Of a stretch of DNA of 64,000 nucleotides, positions 1 to 10,639 are shown piece by piece. A program made the translations under genes and the position numbers. The DNA lies in contig NC_088777.1 of the NCBI RefSeq assembly GCF_954871325.1, positions 31,969,366 through 32,033,365 of the forward strand. The letters are read 5' to 3'. Numbering within the stretch: the stretch's first letter is position 1; every line of letters begins with the position of its first letter. This DNA comes from Gordionus sp. m RMFG-2023. Taxonomy: Eukaryota > Nematomorpha > Gordioida > Chordodea > Parachordodidae. The notes beneath the pieces are model-generated. The model did not search any database, was not told the DNA's origin, and saw nothing but the letters and a program-made list of their open reading frames with translations.

Positions 1-154
1 ATTTTTTTATAATTCACATTAATTTAAAATTGTGTATTAGAAATAGTTTTTAGTCCTAATAAATTTATGCTTAATATTTTTAAAAAACTATAATATTTAT
101 TAAAAAATTTTATTATCCCCCCCCCCAGACCAAATTCCTGCGTACGCGCCTGCA
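1..154 (-). mobile_element. Terminus of an unidentified DNA transposon running off the left edge
   Basis: On the minus strand a GC-richer end beginning CAGGCGCGTACGCAGG is followed by a G10 run (C10 at 117-126 on the plus strand) and then AT-rich DNA. Sequence homologous to the hAT copy on its right stops here, so this looks like the end of a second element that replaced or interrupted the hAT 3' end. The body lies outside the window, so family and orientation are inference. Confidence 0.35.
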
Positions 155-1347
155 ATCGCACGATCATAATATCTTCTAAAATATCATCCTTGAGATTTCC
201 ACGTAAATTAGACTATATATATATTTCAAATATGAAAATCCACGTTCTGCGCTTACCTAAAATAGATAGTTATCTTTATAATACATAAATTATTGTACTT
301 ATGTCGCCGGTACAGCCATGACGATTCTAGACAATATATATATAATTCTGGATATATTGAAGAATTTTCTTCCCAGAATTTTAAAATATTTGTCTTATTT
401 ATTCTCTTAACTTCTGAAAATTTTTCTCCTAAGGCATTTTTTGATCCTCCTTTCTATCTGATGATAATTTGATTTTTTTTTCTCTATCTAAAAGTAAAAT
501 TTCAAGATCATCAATGAGCTATATCCTCCAACATTTCCCCTGTTTAAGGGAAATGTGGGATATAACCGAATACCTTAGTTTTTATAGCTTTGGTATTCCT
601 AAGGCTCTATAATTATCATTATTATCACAACAACCAGTAGGTATTATTGTAGTCTCCAATATTCTATGGAGTTTTGCGTATGCCATAAATCCTTGATGGT
701 CTTTAGCCATTTGGTTTTGTTCATTACTCAATAAAATTTGATATCGAAAGTCTAAATATATAGAAGCGTATAAAATACTATTTTGCAAATATTGTTGCTC
801 CCGAATTTTCATGTTTTTATAATATTTCGTATGAAATAGAACTAGTAAATTTTTCTAAATCTAATCGGCATCTAATCCATATGCCATAAAAATCTGATAA
901 GCATAATTGTTCTAAAATTTTAATGTTGTTATTTTTAAAGGAACTAATACACAGATCCTTTATTTGGCACCAATCATCTTTAGACAAAATGACTTCACAT
1001 GCTCCTATAATAAAATCATTACCGAAATCTTTCAAACTTAATAATCGTTCTAGGCAACATACAAATTGAGGACCAATCTATTGAATCTAATATTGCCATT
1101 GACCTTTTCATTGATTTTAATATTCTTACAATTCTGGGAGTTGAGTTCTTAAATATTTTGCAACATCGCTTTATCAGTGATAGTTTTAAAGTGATAATAT
1201 TATAGCCTTTTATAGTATTTTTTTATGAAAAATTTTTTATGACACCTAGAATCCTTTTACCCTCCACGTTTAAAAAAAGTCGGTCCAGGTTTGGTTACAG
1301 CCAAAACACGAGGGTTCCGGGTCCGGGGGTTCGGGTTCACATCCCTG
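148..1347 (-). mobile_element. Decayed hAT transposon (copy B of the CAGGGATGTGAACCC family)
   Basis: The 5' end is at 1347, where GGGTTCACATCCCTG is the terminal inverted repeat also found on the copy at 22754-23675. Reading leftward, two transposase fragments are visible (817-1035 and 582-812, including DFRYQILLSNEQ, which resembles the hAT LDPRFK-type block), separated by a frameshift. Near 240-300 the minus strand matches the sister copy across the C-terminal VSVE dimerisation block, including an AT-rich GT...AG segment of about 42 nt at the same position. The 3' terminus is missing. It is not functional as read. Confidence 0.75.
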
Positions 1348-1588
1348 ATATAAATCGAATCGAACAATATCAAATTGATTTTAGGTATAAATCTCTATGG
1401 TAGAGTAAGTAAAACCTAATGTTAAAAAAAACTGTTATTAATCTAAAAAAAATGTAAATGAAAGAATTGTGAAAAATACGTAGAGGCCTTTTATAATTTC
1501 ACCTTGGATGTTATAGTATATTTTTTTTAAATTTATTACTATGAAAACCATTAACAAATTTGCTAGTTATCATCCATAAAACACCTAA
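1348..1588. other. AT-rich spacer, no gene seen
   Basis: This lies between the hAT end and a MITE. I see no coding potential, repeat or RNA signal beyond AT-rich low complexity. Confidence 0.5.
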
Positions 1589-1840
1589 GGCTGCATTCAA
1601 AGCGGAGACGGACCCGTTTTTTACATCCGTTTCGTCAAAAGTCAATCTCATTAAAATGATATATATTGATTTTCATTTTTAAATTATTATAAGTAACGTT
1701 ATAACGCTCTATAAAATTTGCCGAATCAAAAAGTCAAAATATTTTGACTTCAAAATTTGCTGGATCCGTTTTTAAGACGGAAGGTATCGGAACGGACGCA
1801 CTTTCTAACAAACTGATCCGTCTCCACTTTGAATGCAGCC
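1589..1840. mobile_element. PIF/Harbinger-type MITE, 252 bp
   Basis: Terminal inverted repeats GGCTGCATTCAAAG(C/T)GGAGACGGA are seen at both ends. The element is flanked by TAA on each side (1586-1588 and 1841-1843), the 3-bp target duplication typical of PIF/Harbinger. There is no ORF inside, so it is non-autonomous. Internal DNA is AT-rich with a short inverted AAATTTTGACTT-type repeat. Confidence 0.75.
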
Positions 1841-2806
1841 TAAAATTGTAATATAATTTACAACTAGCTAAACTCGATTTTCTGGAGTTCTTAGATATAA
1901 TTGGATATTCTTAAATAAAAATAAATGCTGCTTAAAAAATTGTGCCTCGCTAAAACCTGCCCGAGGTCTTCACATTTACTTATTTCTGAGCGATTATGCA
2001 AAACTATTTTAAATATATAATTGCAGAAATACCGGATTCTAATATTTTGACTAGATGATTTTCCAAATTATTGATCTTGATATCGTGAATCGCGCCTTTG
2101 GTCGTAAGTTCCTGTAATTTAAAAATGAAAAATTTAATATAATTATAGATTGTTTGTATCATTCATGTTCCATTAATTCATTTCTTCTTAAATATTATAT
2201 ATCTTCTATTTATTACTTTAATTATAACTCCTTGATTCGCGATAATATCTTTAAGCTTAAGTATATCTTTCCATATTTCAAGCGTTTCATTGTTTAAATG
2301 GTATTTACTAATATGATTATCATTAGCGAGGTGTAGTTTTTGAGTTTTGTTAGTTTTTAGTACTTTGTTAGTCTTCAATTGAGTCACTTTTACTACTTTA
2401 TCCCAATCTTCTTTATTCATCGAATTCTTACCAACGTACGATACATTATGATACTATGTATAAAAAATTAAAACATAACAAAGATGCATTAATTCCATTT
2501 TCAGAAATGAAACTTATAAACTTTTTTTAGTTATTACTAGTAGGACCTGATAATTAATAATATAATAATTAAAAAATCTTTCCATAATAAATTCTAAAAG
2601 AACCATGAAACAAGTTAGTCATTTTACCTTTTAATATAATATATTAAAAGCAATGAATTTAAATTTTTAGATGTAATTATTATGGCTCTTGGAGACAGTT
2701 ATTAAATTTCTAGTTGATAATTTTTTAATTTAGTCTTTTGTTTTAAAGTTTAGAATCAATCATACATCTAATACATAAATTTAAAAAAATAAACTATTAT
2801 TATTTT
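1841..2806. other. AT-rich intergenic DNA with one unsupported 80-codon ORF
   Basis: A minus-strand ORF of 80 codons (2178-2420) is lysine- and asparagine-rich with no recognisable motif. A GTAAGAATT donor-like string sits just upstream of its ATG, so it could be an exon edge, but nothing else supports it. The rest is AT-rich with no clear repeats. Confidence 0.4.
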
Positions 2807-3778
2807 TTAAAATGCAAAATAATTATAGAATACCAAATTTGTCTTATTTGATAATGTTAAATTGATAAAATTCATGATTAAATCATCGTCGACATTCTCC
2901 ATTATGGCTGCTGCAGCAGCATCGTTTAATGTGTCCTCTAGATTTAACTCTAAGAAGCTTCCATTAGATATAATTATTTTACTCGTAAATTCTGAAAGAG
3001 GGCTAACATCATTAAATCTAGGATAATCAACTTGATTTTTATTTGAACTTTTTAGCATATTGGTTTTGTCATTCAACACATTGTTTTCGACTTTGGTGTC
3101 GATAGTACTATCTAAATTCTTTCCCTGTGAGTTAATTTCGGTTGATTTTTTAGTTGTAATAGCAATTTCCATCAAATCTACCTTCTTTTTGTATGAGGTT
3201 TGCGTGCTATTTTTTATGATTATAAAAGAATTTGTAACTAAATTATTAGCGATTAATGATTTTGAATGATTGGTTAACTTTGTAATTATTTTTATTTTTC
3301 CTGTATCATATATGACATCATGTGATTGTGAGGTTGGTTGGCCAATGTTGGAAAGTTTTATGAGAGTATTGTTCGTGGAATTAGATGTTGTATTTGATCC
3401 TGATATGTTAAAGCTAGAAGAATTTGTGTTTATTGAATTAATAATAGAATTATTGACCAGAAATTTAATCATTAATATAACCCTACTATCTAAAGGTTTT
3501 ATTTTTGATGATTTCAATATAGGCGTTGTCAAATTATCATAGTTTCGAACGATCTTAACTAGATCCATTGCCTTGTCCCTATAATAATCTTCGAAGTTTC
3601 CCATGTTTTTCTCCCAAATCGATTTATTATTCCAATTTTTCAAATTCACAGTGGTAAAAATATTAAATATATTGTAAGAGTTAACGAAGCTTGGTGAAAT
3701 TGTTGTCCCATTTTCTTGGCTAACTATTAAGCTTGTCCTTAAATGAAATATTATAAATATTATGGAAAATAGTAGCAT
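2807..3778 (-). CDS. Hypothetical secreted, Asn-rich glycoprotein (323 aa, single exon)
   Basis: Not a family I recognise. The open frame of 323 codons is long for this AT-rich setting. The N-terminus MLLFSIIFIIFHL is a plausible signal peptide, with mature protein likely beginning near residue 20. The chain contains no cysteine but at least 14 N-X-S/T sequons, densest at residues 108-138 in an Asn/Ser/Thr-rich tract. A five-alanine run followed by acidic IMENVDDD lies near the C-terminus. No second membrane segment is visible. The natural reading is a heavily N-glycosylated extracellular or surface protein, by inference only. It has no neighbouring gene partners, and nearby TEs do not overlap it. 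A TE-derived or spurious ORF, or the first exon of a longer gene, cannot be excluded. Confidence 0.55.
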   Translation of the reverse strand: MLLFSIIFIIFHLRTSLIVSQENGTTISPSFVNSYNIFNIFTTVNLKNWNNKSIWEKNMGNFEDYYRDKAMDLVKIVRNYDNLTTPILKSSKIKPLDSRVILMIKFLVNNSIINSINTNSSSFNISGSNTTSNSTNNTLIKLSNIGQPTSQSHDVIYDTGKIKIITKLTNHSKSLIANNLVTNSFIIIKNSTQTSYKKKVDLMEIAITTKKSTEINSQGKNLDSTIDTKVENNVLNDKTNMLKSSNKNQVDYPRFNDVSPLSEFTSKIIISNGSFLELNLEDTLNDAAAAAIMENVDDDLIMNFINLTLSNKTNLVFYNYFAF

Positions 3779-4340
3779 TATTTTGAAATAAAATATGAAG
3801 GAATATATAAAATATATCCTATTTAAAAAAAAATTTATTAAATAAATATTTTATATTCTTAATTGTAGAAATTTGATTAGTAATATATTGATATAAAAAT
3901 GTTATAAATTGTTGAAATTATATTAAGGATTATAAAAACTTCCGTGAATTTTAGATATAATTTAGGAGTTTGACAAAATTTTTATATTTTTTTATTATTG
4001 ATCACCCATATGGTATTTTATTATATAAATTTCTTGCCATGTTATGTTATCCATCATATGTTATTATTCTGCTTTTTTTTACCCCAGATTTTTAATAATG
4101 GTTTATTTATTACATTTTACAACAGCATTAAACATTTTTGTTATAAAATAAAATAAACTTGACATGGAAATTAAAATATAGAAAAGTGCTTTGTGCCATA
4201 TGTTTTTCCCGTAAAATATATGTAAATTCTTCCTTGTTAATGACTGTATTTTATAAATAAAAGAACCATGTCCATGTTTAGAATAAAATTTCTAAACTGA
4301 TTTAATATGGAAACATAATATAAGAAAGTTTTTAGAGACA
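3779..4340. other. AT-rich intergenic stretch, upstream of the 323-aa ORF
   Basis: An AT-rich TATA-like stretch occurs just upstream of the ORF start on the minus strand (about 3800-3825), but AT content makes this uninformative. No other feature is seen. Confidence 0.35.
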
Positions 4341-4510
4341 AGTTCGGTCTTAATCCTTCGGGTGCCATTTACCCGGTCCGGCTCGGGTTTGAAAAAATTA
4401 ATTTAGCTCGGGTTTTACATTTCGAAGCCCGACCCGGGCATATATTTTAGGCGCGGTCCGGACTTATTTTAGAAAAAAATGAAATTTAACGGCCGGCCCC
4501 TTCCTATAAA
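4341..4510. mobile_element. CCGG/CCCG-rich remnant resembling a hAT subterminal region
   Basis: This short GC-rich islet in AT-rich DNA has repeated CCCG, CCGG and CTCGGG words. It resembles the interior of the 479-bp hAT derivative at 42218-42696. No matching terminal repeats or target duplication were found, so it is probably a remnant. Confidence 0.4.
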
Positions 4511-4855
4511 AAAAAAATCGAGGTTTGGATTTTGAAAATTATACTTTACAGTTGGTTATTCTGCTAATATGAAATAAATGGAGCATCTTTAAAAATTTAA
4601 TTTTTTTATTTTTTATATCAGATATCTGTAGAGGAACCATTTGCATAGTACAGCCTGTAATTAATTTTAGACCCGGTGTAACGTGTGAAAGTGATCTATG
4701 AGATTTCGAAATCTCAGGCAATCAAAATCCCATAGATGGGTTGTGAGATTTTGATTTAAATGGCCCCCAATGTTTTTGAAGCGATAAATCTAAAGTAAAA
4801 ATTTACATGACATGAATTTAAATATTAATAATATAATATAGATATAATAATGGTA

Positions 4856-5130
4856 TAATTATAATCTATGTTTTAGAATAATATTTTAATAACGCTTTAC
4901 AAGATATATATTTTTTCATAGAGCTCATCTTTATTTTTTTAAGATTATTAAGTCGAATAATGAGAGATGTAAAATCAAGGAACATCATTAAAGTTAAGGA
5001 TATAAAATATAATATAGAGACAATAATGATATAGCACCTCACTGTTTAATTATAATCTATGTTTTAGAATAATATTTTAATAACGCTTTGCAAGATATAT
5101 ATTGTTTCATTTCTGGAGCTCATCTTTATT
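4856..5130 (+). repeat. Imperfect direct repeat, ~80-bp units about 190 bp apart
   Basis: The unit containing ATCTATGTTTTAGAATAATA, ATAACGCTTT(A/G)CAAG and GAGCTCATCTTTATTTT occurs at about 4862-4942 and again at 5051-5131. The copies are nearly identical, pointing to a recent tandem duplication. No coding potential. Confidence 0.65.
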
Positions 5131-5236
5131 TTAACCTCATTGAAGTTAACAATATAATATAATTTATCTTTTTAATATATATAAAATAAATTTATATTAT
5201 TTTTAATTTTATATACTAATAAAATGAAGTAATATA

Positions 5237-5312
5237 TGTATTGTGGGTAGTCTTGTTGGTAAGAGTAATATTACTACCCTCAAAATGCAGGTTCGAATCC
5301 ATGTACATGTCT
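5237..5312 (+). repeat. tRNA-like sequence (A box and B box), probable SINE head or tRNA pseudogene
   Basis: GTAGTCTTGTTGGTAAGAG resembles a tRNA A box and GGTTCGAATCC is a perfect B box at tRNA-like spacing. The T arm beside the B box does not form five pairs and no clean acceptor stem closes, so I do not call a functional tRNA. Confidence 0.35.
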
Positions 5313-5559
5313 TTTTTTAAAAAATTGTTTTGCTTTTTTTATTTATCTTAAAAAAACTCGGTATAATATCTAAAAAGCCCATGCCGCTCATCTATAGTTT
5401 GTATTTTATATTTTTAGTCTGCATTTCATCGCCTAATGTTCTAAATTATTTTAATTGCTATTTTAGCTCTTTATTTATTTTAATGTATTTTTAATTAAAC
5501 ATATATAATATGCAATATTATGAAATAAAACTATTATTTTAATTATTCGCCTGAAAAAT

Positions 5560-5674
5560 ATCAAAAGTTCTACCGGCAAGGCCCACCCATTTTTGAAAAT
5601 ATTTTAAAAACCCAAACACACTCATTCAAAGTATGGACGGGTGGGTGAAAGAACTTACCATTGCAGGCCTCTAG
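5560..5674. mobile_element. hAT-like terminus (TAGAGGCCTGCAA)
   Basis: The right end reads TTGCAGGCCTCTA, the reverse of a TAGAGGCCTGCAA hAT-style terminal repeat, next to CCCACCC/GGGTGGG subterminal motifs. A related terminus, CAGAGGTCTGCAAATG, occurs in reverse at about 16571-16586. The opposite end and target duplication were not resolved. Confidence 0.4.
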
Positions 5675-6380
5675 TTCAGATTATTAAAAGGCTTCAATCA
5701 ATAATTACGAGTGCCACATTGCCAATTTGGAAATGAAGTTTAGTAATAGAAAATAGATCCTTACTAATATGCTAAATTACACAACTGAAATTTGTAAAAT
5801 AATATTGTAAAACAAGTTTTTAGTAGGTCCAAAAACAAATACGATCCCATGATTATCCAGTTCCTCCTCAGATTTCTTATACAAGGAACATCTTCTCGAT
5901 AGACATTAATTTATTGACAAAGTTTCTATGTTACAGAAAATTTACTAGAGACAAACCGCCTTTTCTAACCAACCCTCTAAATATCAGTACCCACCCTCTG
6001 TAAACACTGCAAAGAATAAGTAAGATAATAAATTATTAGCCTAAATGGTTCGTAATGTTTTACTGAATTGGGTCACCAATATTAAAATAAACTTCATTTG
6101 GCATCAGTGAAAGAATAAAAAATAAACGAAGAACTTTATTGATATAAATATTTATACATATAATTATTATCGAATGTTGCATATCAGAATGAATATATTG
6201 AATTATATTTATAAACTAACTTTCATAAAAAAAATATATCAGGAGGAATATAAATTATAAAGAATAAAATATATATATATTTTTATATAAAAATTAAAAA
6301 ATTTTAATAAAAATATATTAAATAATGATGGAGGATATATGATTGCAATCTAAAACCTTTTTCAAAATGGTATCCTCCAT
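5675..6380. other. AT-rich stretch with no gene seen
   Basis: No recognisable ORF, RNA or repeat. It separates the hAT-like end from the OTU-domain coding region. Confidence 0.4.
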
Positions 6381-6383
6381 TTT

Positions 6384-7350
6384 TTATATAAATAAAATTA
6401 TTATTAAATATTTTAATATTGTCGCGAATATAAAAAGGGTCATATCAGGCCCATAATTATTATTATATTTTATAATAAAAATGGGTGTATTTAACATTGT
6501 GGCCATGGCCCTGACTTTTGTGTCAGAAGCATATGTCCGCCCTGTCATAACATTATTTAACACATAAGCTTTTACGCCTATTTTTTTGTTCGTATCGCAA
6601 ATATAATTCTCGATTACCTTTTCCATCTCAAAGGTTAGCATAAATTGTGCTAACCATTGCCTGAGAATAGTATGGGAATTTTGAACCCCAGTGATCTCTA
6701 CACTAATCGCCCTAAATTATATAAAGTAGAATAAAATGAAATTTTATTAATGTTTTACCTATAAAAACAATTCCCATCACCTTCAATTGTCACCAGGATG
6801 GTGGGTTCACCAAGTTGTTTCCCATATTCTACATCCCGACAATGTTTGGGAGGCTTTAGATCATATATTTTAGCATGATATTTTTTCCATGCCTTTGTTG
6901 TAGGAAAAAAACATCTAGGGATACTTTCTAATTTATTTATTATCAAAATATCATCATCCAATTCTGTATACATAATAAATTAAAAAATAAATCAAATATA
7001 TATATCCAAAATACAATACGCTCATGTAATTCGATTATATCAATGAGACGAATCGGATTTGGAAGCTGATATATTTTTATAAACAGATATTCTTAACTCA
7101 CTTTAGAAAAATATAAAAAAATTATTGCTTTGGATCGACAAACTCCACATTGTGTGGGTTATTTTCATCATCAAGACCATTTTGGGAACCAATATCTAAA
7201 GGCAATGCATTATTTAAAATATAAGCATTTCAAAATAATTATAATATATACCCGAAATACAATACCTATAGGGGACTTTGGATCGACAAACTCCGCATCG
7301 TGTAGGTAATTTTCATCATCAAGACCATTTTGGGAACCAATATCTAAAGG
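6384..7350 (-). pseudogene. OTU-domain (cysteine protease-like) coding region, spliced, probably TE-derived
   Basis: Three pieces run in order on the minus strand: about 7268-7345 (DIGSQNGLDDEN...EFVDPK), 6755-6973 (ending EGDGNCFYR) and 6384-6705 (AISVEITGVQNSH...). DGNCFYRAIS is the OTU signature with catalytic Asp and Cys. The last two pieces join in phase across a 40-50-nt AT-rich GTAAAA...TTTAG segment. The first piece is duplicated in tandem (7122-7230). The usual C-terminal catalytic His region is not seen, so the domain looks truncated. It follows a gypsy-type integrase on the same strand, the arrangement of gypsy polyproteins carrying OTU. A real deubiquitinase-like host gene is possible but less likely. 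Confidence 0.6.
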
Positions 7351-7370
7351 CAATGCATTATTTAAAATAA
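7122..7370 (-). repeat. Tandem duplication of an OTU-gene exon (~100-bp unit)
   Basis: The segment encoding DIGSQNGLDDEN on the minus strand occurs at about 7128-7230 and 7268-7372. Both copies contain TTTGGATCGACAAACTCC and the exon itself. Only the 7268 copy continues into SPIG followed by a GTATTG donor; the other ends in a stop. Confidence 0.65.
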
Positions 7371-7432
7371 AACATTTAAAAATAATTATAATATTATTAA
7401 TTATTAATTTTTGTATCTAAAAATTTTTAACT

Positions 7433-9130
7433 TCATAAAAAGATTTTTAATAAATCTTTACCATTTTCTTTGATTCGTACAATAAATTCTTTTAAATTTG
7501 AGAGATTATATTTAGTTTTCAATATGATATTATTTGATGTTATCAATCCATATACACCTTGATATACAATAAATAATAATTTATATAATATAATATAATT
7601 ACCCTTATCAAATATTTTATTGATCAAATATGGGCCTATCCAGGGGTTCAACATTTTCCCCCCTTTCCTATCAGACCTTTTATGGTTCCATGCAAGAACT
7701 TTTTGTCCTATAACAAAAGATTTTGAACCATTTGTTCTTTTTGCATAATCCTTTTTTTGTTTGAGCTGTGCTATACCAATATTTTGTATAGCCAGCTCCG
7801 TTATTTTCTTGAGATGAGCCATTTTTATATCAAACTCTTCTTTTAAACATTCATCTATAGTAATCTTTGCCATAACCTCTTGTAAGGCAAATATTTCCTC
7901 AATTTTGTTTTGTAACTAAATAATAATTAAAAATATAATAGTAAAAATTATTTCTACTGTAAGAGGGTCGAGGTTTCTGACCATACATCAGTTCATAGGG
8001 TGAAAATCCCGTGGAAGAGTGTATACAAGAATTGTAGGTGCCACATACCTCTACTAAAGCATCTGGCCAGTCAGTTGGAATATCCAAACCGATTTTGCTA
8101 TTCGGTTCTGGATTGTTCTGTTAACTCGCTCAACCAAACCATTTGCTTATGGGTGGTAGGCTGAGGTTATTCGCTGAACAATCCCACAATATTTATGGAA
8201 TTCTGTACAAACATTGTTACAGAATTCCCTACCTTGATCATTAATCTGAATCTTTAATAAATATATATTTTAGTTTTATTAAATTTATAAAAAATATGCA
8301 TTATTAGATTGATAAAATTCAAATAAGTTATTTTTAATTTTATTACTTCATAACATTGGCTTTGGATTCAGGCATCTGGATTAAATCAATGCCAATTTGA
8401 TATTAAGATTTTGGAACCACTTTTATATTGTGCAACACATTTGAAGTTTTATCAAAATGACTGCTTGATTTTTGACAAACCTCACAGGATTTGATAAACT
8501 CCCTAATGTTTTTATTTCTGCCCAACCAATAAAAGCTGTAAAAATAAGATAATACTGCATATTTTTACTTTTCCGTTATTATCTGGTTAGTTTTATTAAT
8601 CCCCAGATACCCTCCCATAGCTATTCACTGTAAATACACCTCCCTCATGTATTCTTAATTATATTATTTTGTTCATCTTTAGTCCATAAAACCTTTCTTT
8701 CTTCTAAAATAATATATCTTTAAAATATATATAAAATAATATTATGTGATGGACAAAAAATAAATACAATCAATGGCTTAAATATGTTTTTTGAAAATTT
8801 TTGTACATTATATAGATAATGCCAACAAAGAAAATGAAAACCCTATAGTTATTAATAAAAATATTACTATTCCTACTTTTAAAAGATATTATATTATTTC
8901 TATTAACATCTAAAATTTACTTTCACTTATAGCGTAATACAAATTTTCGTCAATAATTTTGAAGGCATTGCATTTCCTAATAAAGTTTGACTTATTAACA
9001 TTCATTGGAAGTTTGGAACATTTTAAGAATTCATATATATCTTTAAAATTATTGCTAAAATAATTTTTAAATAAAAAATATTTTGTTAAAAACTTACTTC
9101 ATAATGCAGGAAATATGGAGTTTTACTGTC
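7433..9130 (-). pseudogene. Decayed Ty3/gypsy-type integrase, interrupted by small GT...AG gaps
   Basis: Minus-strand pieces follow the order of a gypsy integrase: the linker region (about 9050-8910, IYEFLKCSKLP...IDENLYY), GINKTNQIITE at 8620-8590, FYWLGRNKNIREFIKSC and CEVCQK (zinc-binding H2C2), IGIDLIQMP (first catalytic Asp), NDQGREFC (second Asp), GLVERVNRT (catalytic Glu), then STGFSPYELMYGQKP and a C-terminal GQKVLAWNHKR...PWIGPY block. In-frame stops lie before YQIGIDL and before ANGLVER, with a frameshift after NRIAK. Residues normally found between the first and second Asp are missing. A 33-nt GTAAAA...TTACAG gap before FYWLG restores phase. Inactive as read. Confidence 0.75.
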
Positions 9131-9410
9131 AGAATCTAAAAATATATATTAAAGATTAAATTTTATTATTTGATAAAATTTTTACTTATTAAATGGTCAA
9201 AATTGCTTGGATTTAAAATAATCAAAGTTTTACTGTCAGAATCTAAAAATATATATTAAATATTAAATTTTATTATTATTCTTACCTTTGATAAAAATTT
9301 TACTTCTTAAATGGTCAAAATTGCTTGGATTTAAAATAATCAATATGGAGTTTTAAAATAATCAATATAGGAGTTTTAAAATAATCAATATGGAGTTTTA
9401 TTTTGGGGCT
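9110..9410 (-). repeat. ~110-bp duplication plus short AATCAATATGGAGTTTTAAA tandem
   Basis: TACTGTCAGAATCTAAAAAT and AAATGGTCAAAATTGCTTGG each occur twice (9125-9230 and 9230-9342), followed by three or four ~24-bp repeats containing AATCAATATGGAGTTTTA. On the minus strand the duplicated unit contains SDSKTPYFLHYE-like coding text, so it is probably duplicated gypsy polyprotein DNA. Confidence 0.55.
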
Positions 9411-9744
9411 AACGGGGAAAATATCCTTTTCAGGAATTTCAAATAAAATTGTATTATATATAAATATTTCCAATTTGACAGCTTTGTTCAAATCTGACGT
9501 TTTAAATTTGAGAAAATTCAAGCTATTAAGCTTTCACCGGTCCAACATCTCCCGGGTAATTTCGTTTTTCCCCAAAATTATTTTCCCTTATTATGTTCCC
9601 AGAATTATTTTTCCCTGTTTCTCTCCTAGAATTATTTGCCCTATCATAATTCTTCCCTATTTCCCTCCCATAATTATTCTCCCCTATTTCGCTCCTAGAA
9701 TAATCCTCCCTTATTTCGCTTTGGAATTATTTCTCCTTGTTTCA

Positions 9745-10440
9745 GAACTCATTATATCGCCGGGGTGGCCTAATGAGTTAGATATATGCTTAGAAACAGA
9801 AGGACGCAGAGGACGCAGGTTCAATCCTGGTAAGGAGCTAAAACTTTTCGGGTTTTCTTTGATGATGTATGGCTTTAGACATATGATATGATAAATTTCT
9901 GAGCTGAGAAATGCCACCCCGGTCACCGACAGGCTTGGACAGCCGGGTGCTAGGATACTTGTCCAAAGAACCAAAAAAGACGGCCAGCTGAACTCGTGGG
10001 TCACTAGGATGATGGTGACCTCGGGGGCCGTTCAAGCTCAATGTCTACCAAGTTACAATAAACTTGATAACGATACTCTGTGGGAGATCCATCGGGATTG
10101 ATACCAGTGGGAGATCAGGATTGGGATATCTGTCAATTTGATAATTCAGTGTGAGGAATACTCAGGTGGGATATCTGGTCGATATTGATTTGATACACCG
10201 ATGGGAGATCAAAATACTTTGGTCACTATAGCGATACACCGGTGATCGATACAAATGAAATCGATCAGAAATACAAATATATGGGAGATCAGGTTGGGAT
10301 ATCTGTCGATTTGATAACTCTGTGTTGGGAATACTCAGGTGGGATATCTGGTCGATACTATACACCGATGATCGATACAAATGAAATCGATCAAAAATAC
10401 AAAGATAATAATAGATAGCATGAGTAATAATATAACAGAT
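9745..10440 (+). mobile_element. tRNA-derived SINE with internally duplicated 3' body
   Basis: The head at about 9752-9842 has an A box (GGTGGCCTAATGAGTTAGA) and a B box (GGTTCAATCC), as in a tRNA. The body contains GGCCAGCTGAACTCGTGG and GGTGACCTCGGGGGCCG, far more GC-rich than the surroundings. From 10075 to 10400 a unit with GGGAGATCAGG, GGGATATCTG, GGAATACTCAGG and CGATACA is repeated about two and a half times. There is no coding capacity. An RNA polymerase III-transcribed SINE fits best; the partner LINE was not identified. Confidence 0.6.
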
Positions 10441-10639
10441 AAGTGAAGGAGCTTACCACCAGAAAAGGTGAAAGCTTGAAAGCTAAAAATGAAAAAAAAA
10501 ATTCAGAACTCTTTATAGCCTCAACTTCCGACCTCCCATTTTTACTCTCAAACGTCATAACCGCATATTCCTCACTAGTTATGGGTACAAATACACCCCA
10601 TGTAAATACTCCCCAGAAACTATACTATGGACCAATTCT

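Noticed and set aside
3060..3542. Two plus-strand ORFs (3060-3269 and 3270-3542)
   Set aside because: They are shadows opposite the 323-codon minus-strand ORF, with hydrophobic composition expected from its complement.
5237..5312. Possible tRNA gene
   Set aside because: A and B boxes are present, but the T stem and acceptor stem do not pair and no convincing anticodon arm was found.
9403..9891. 162-codon plus-strand ORF rich in Pro, Ile and Phe
   Set aside because: It is generated by repeated TTATTTTCCCTTATT-like words and runs into the SINE head; no protein motif.
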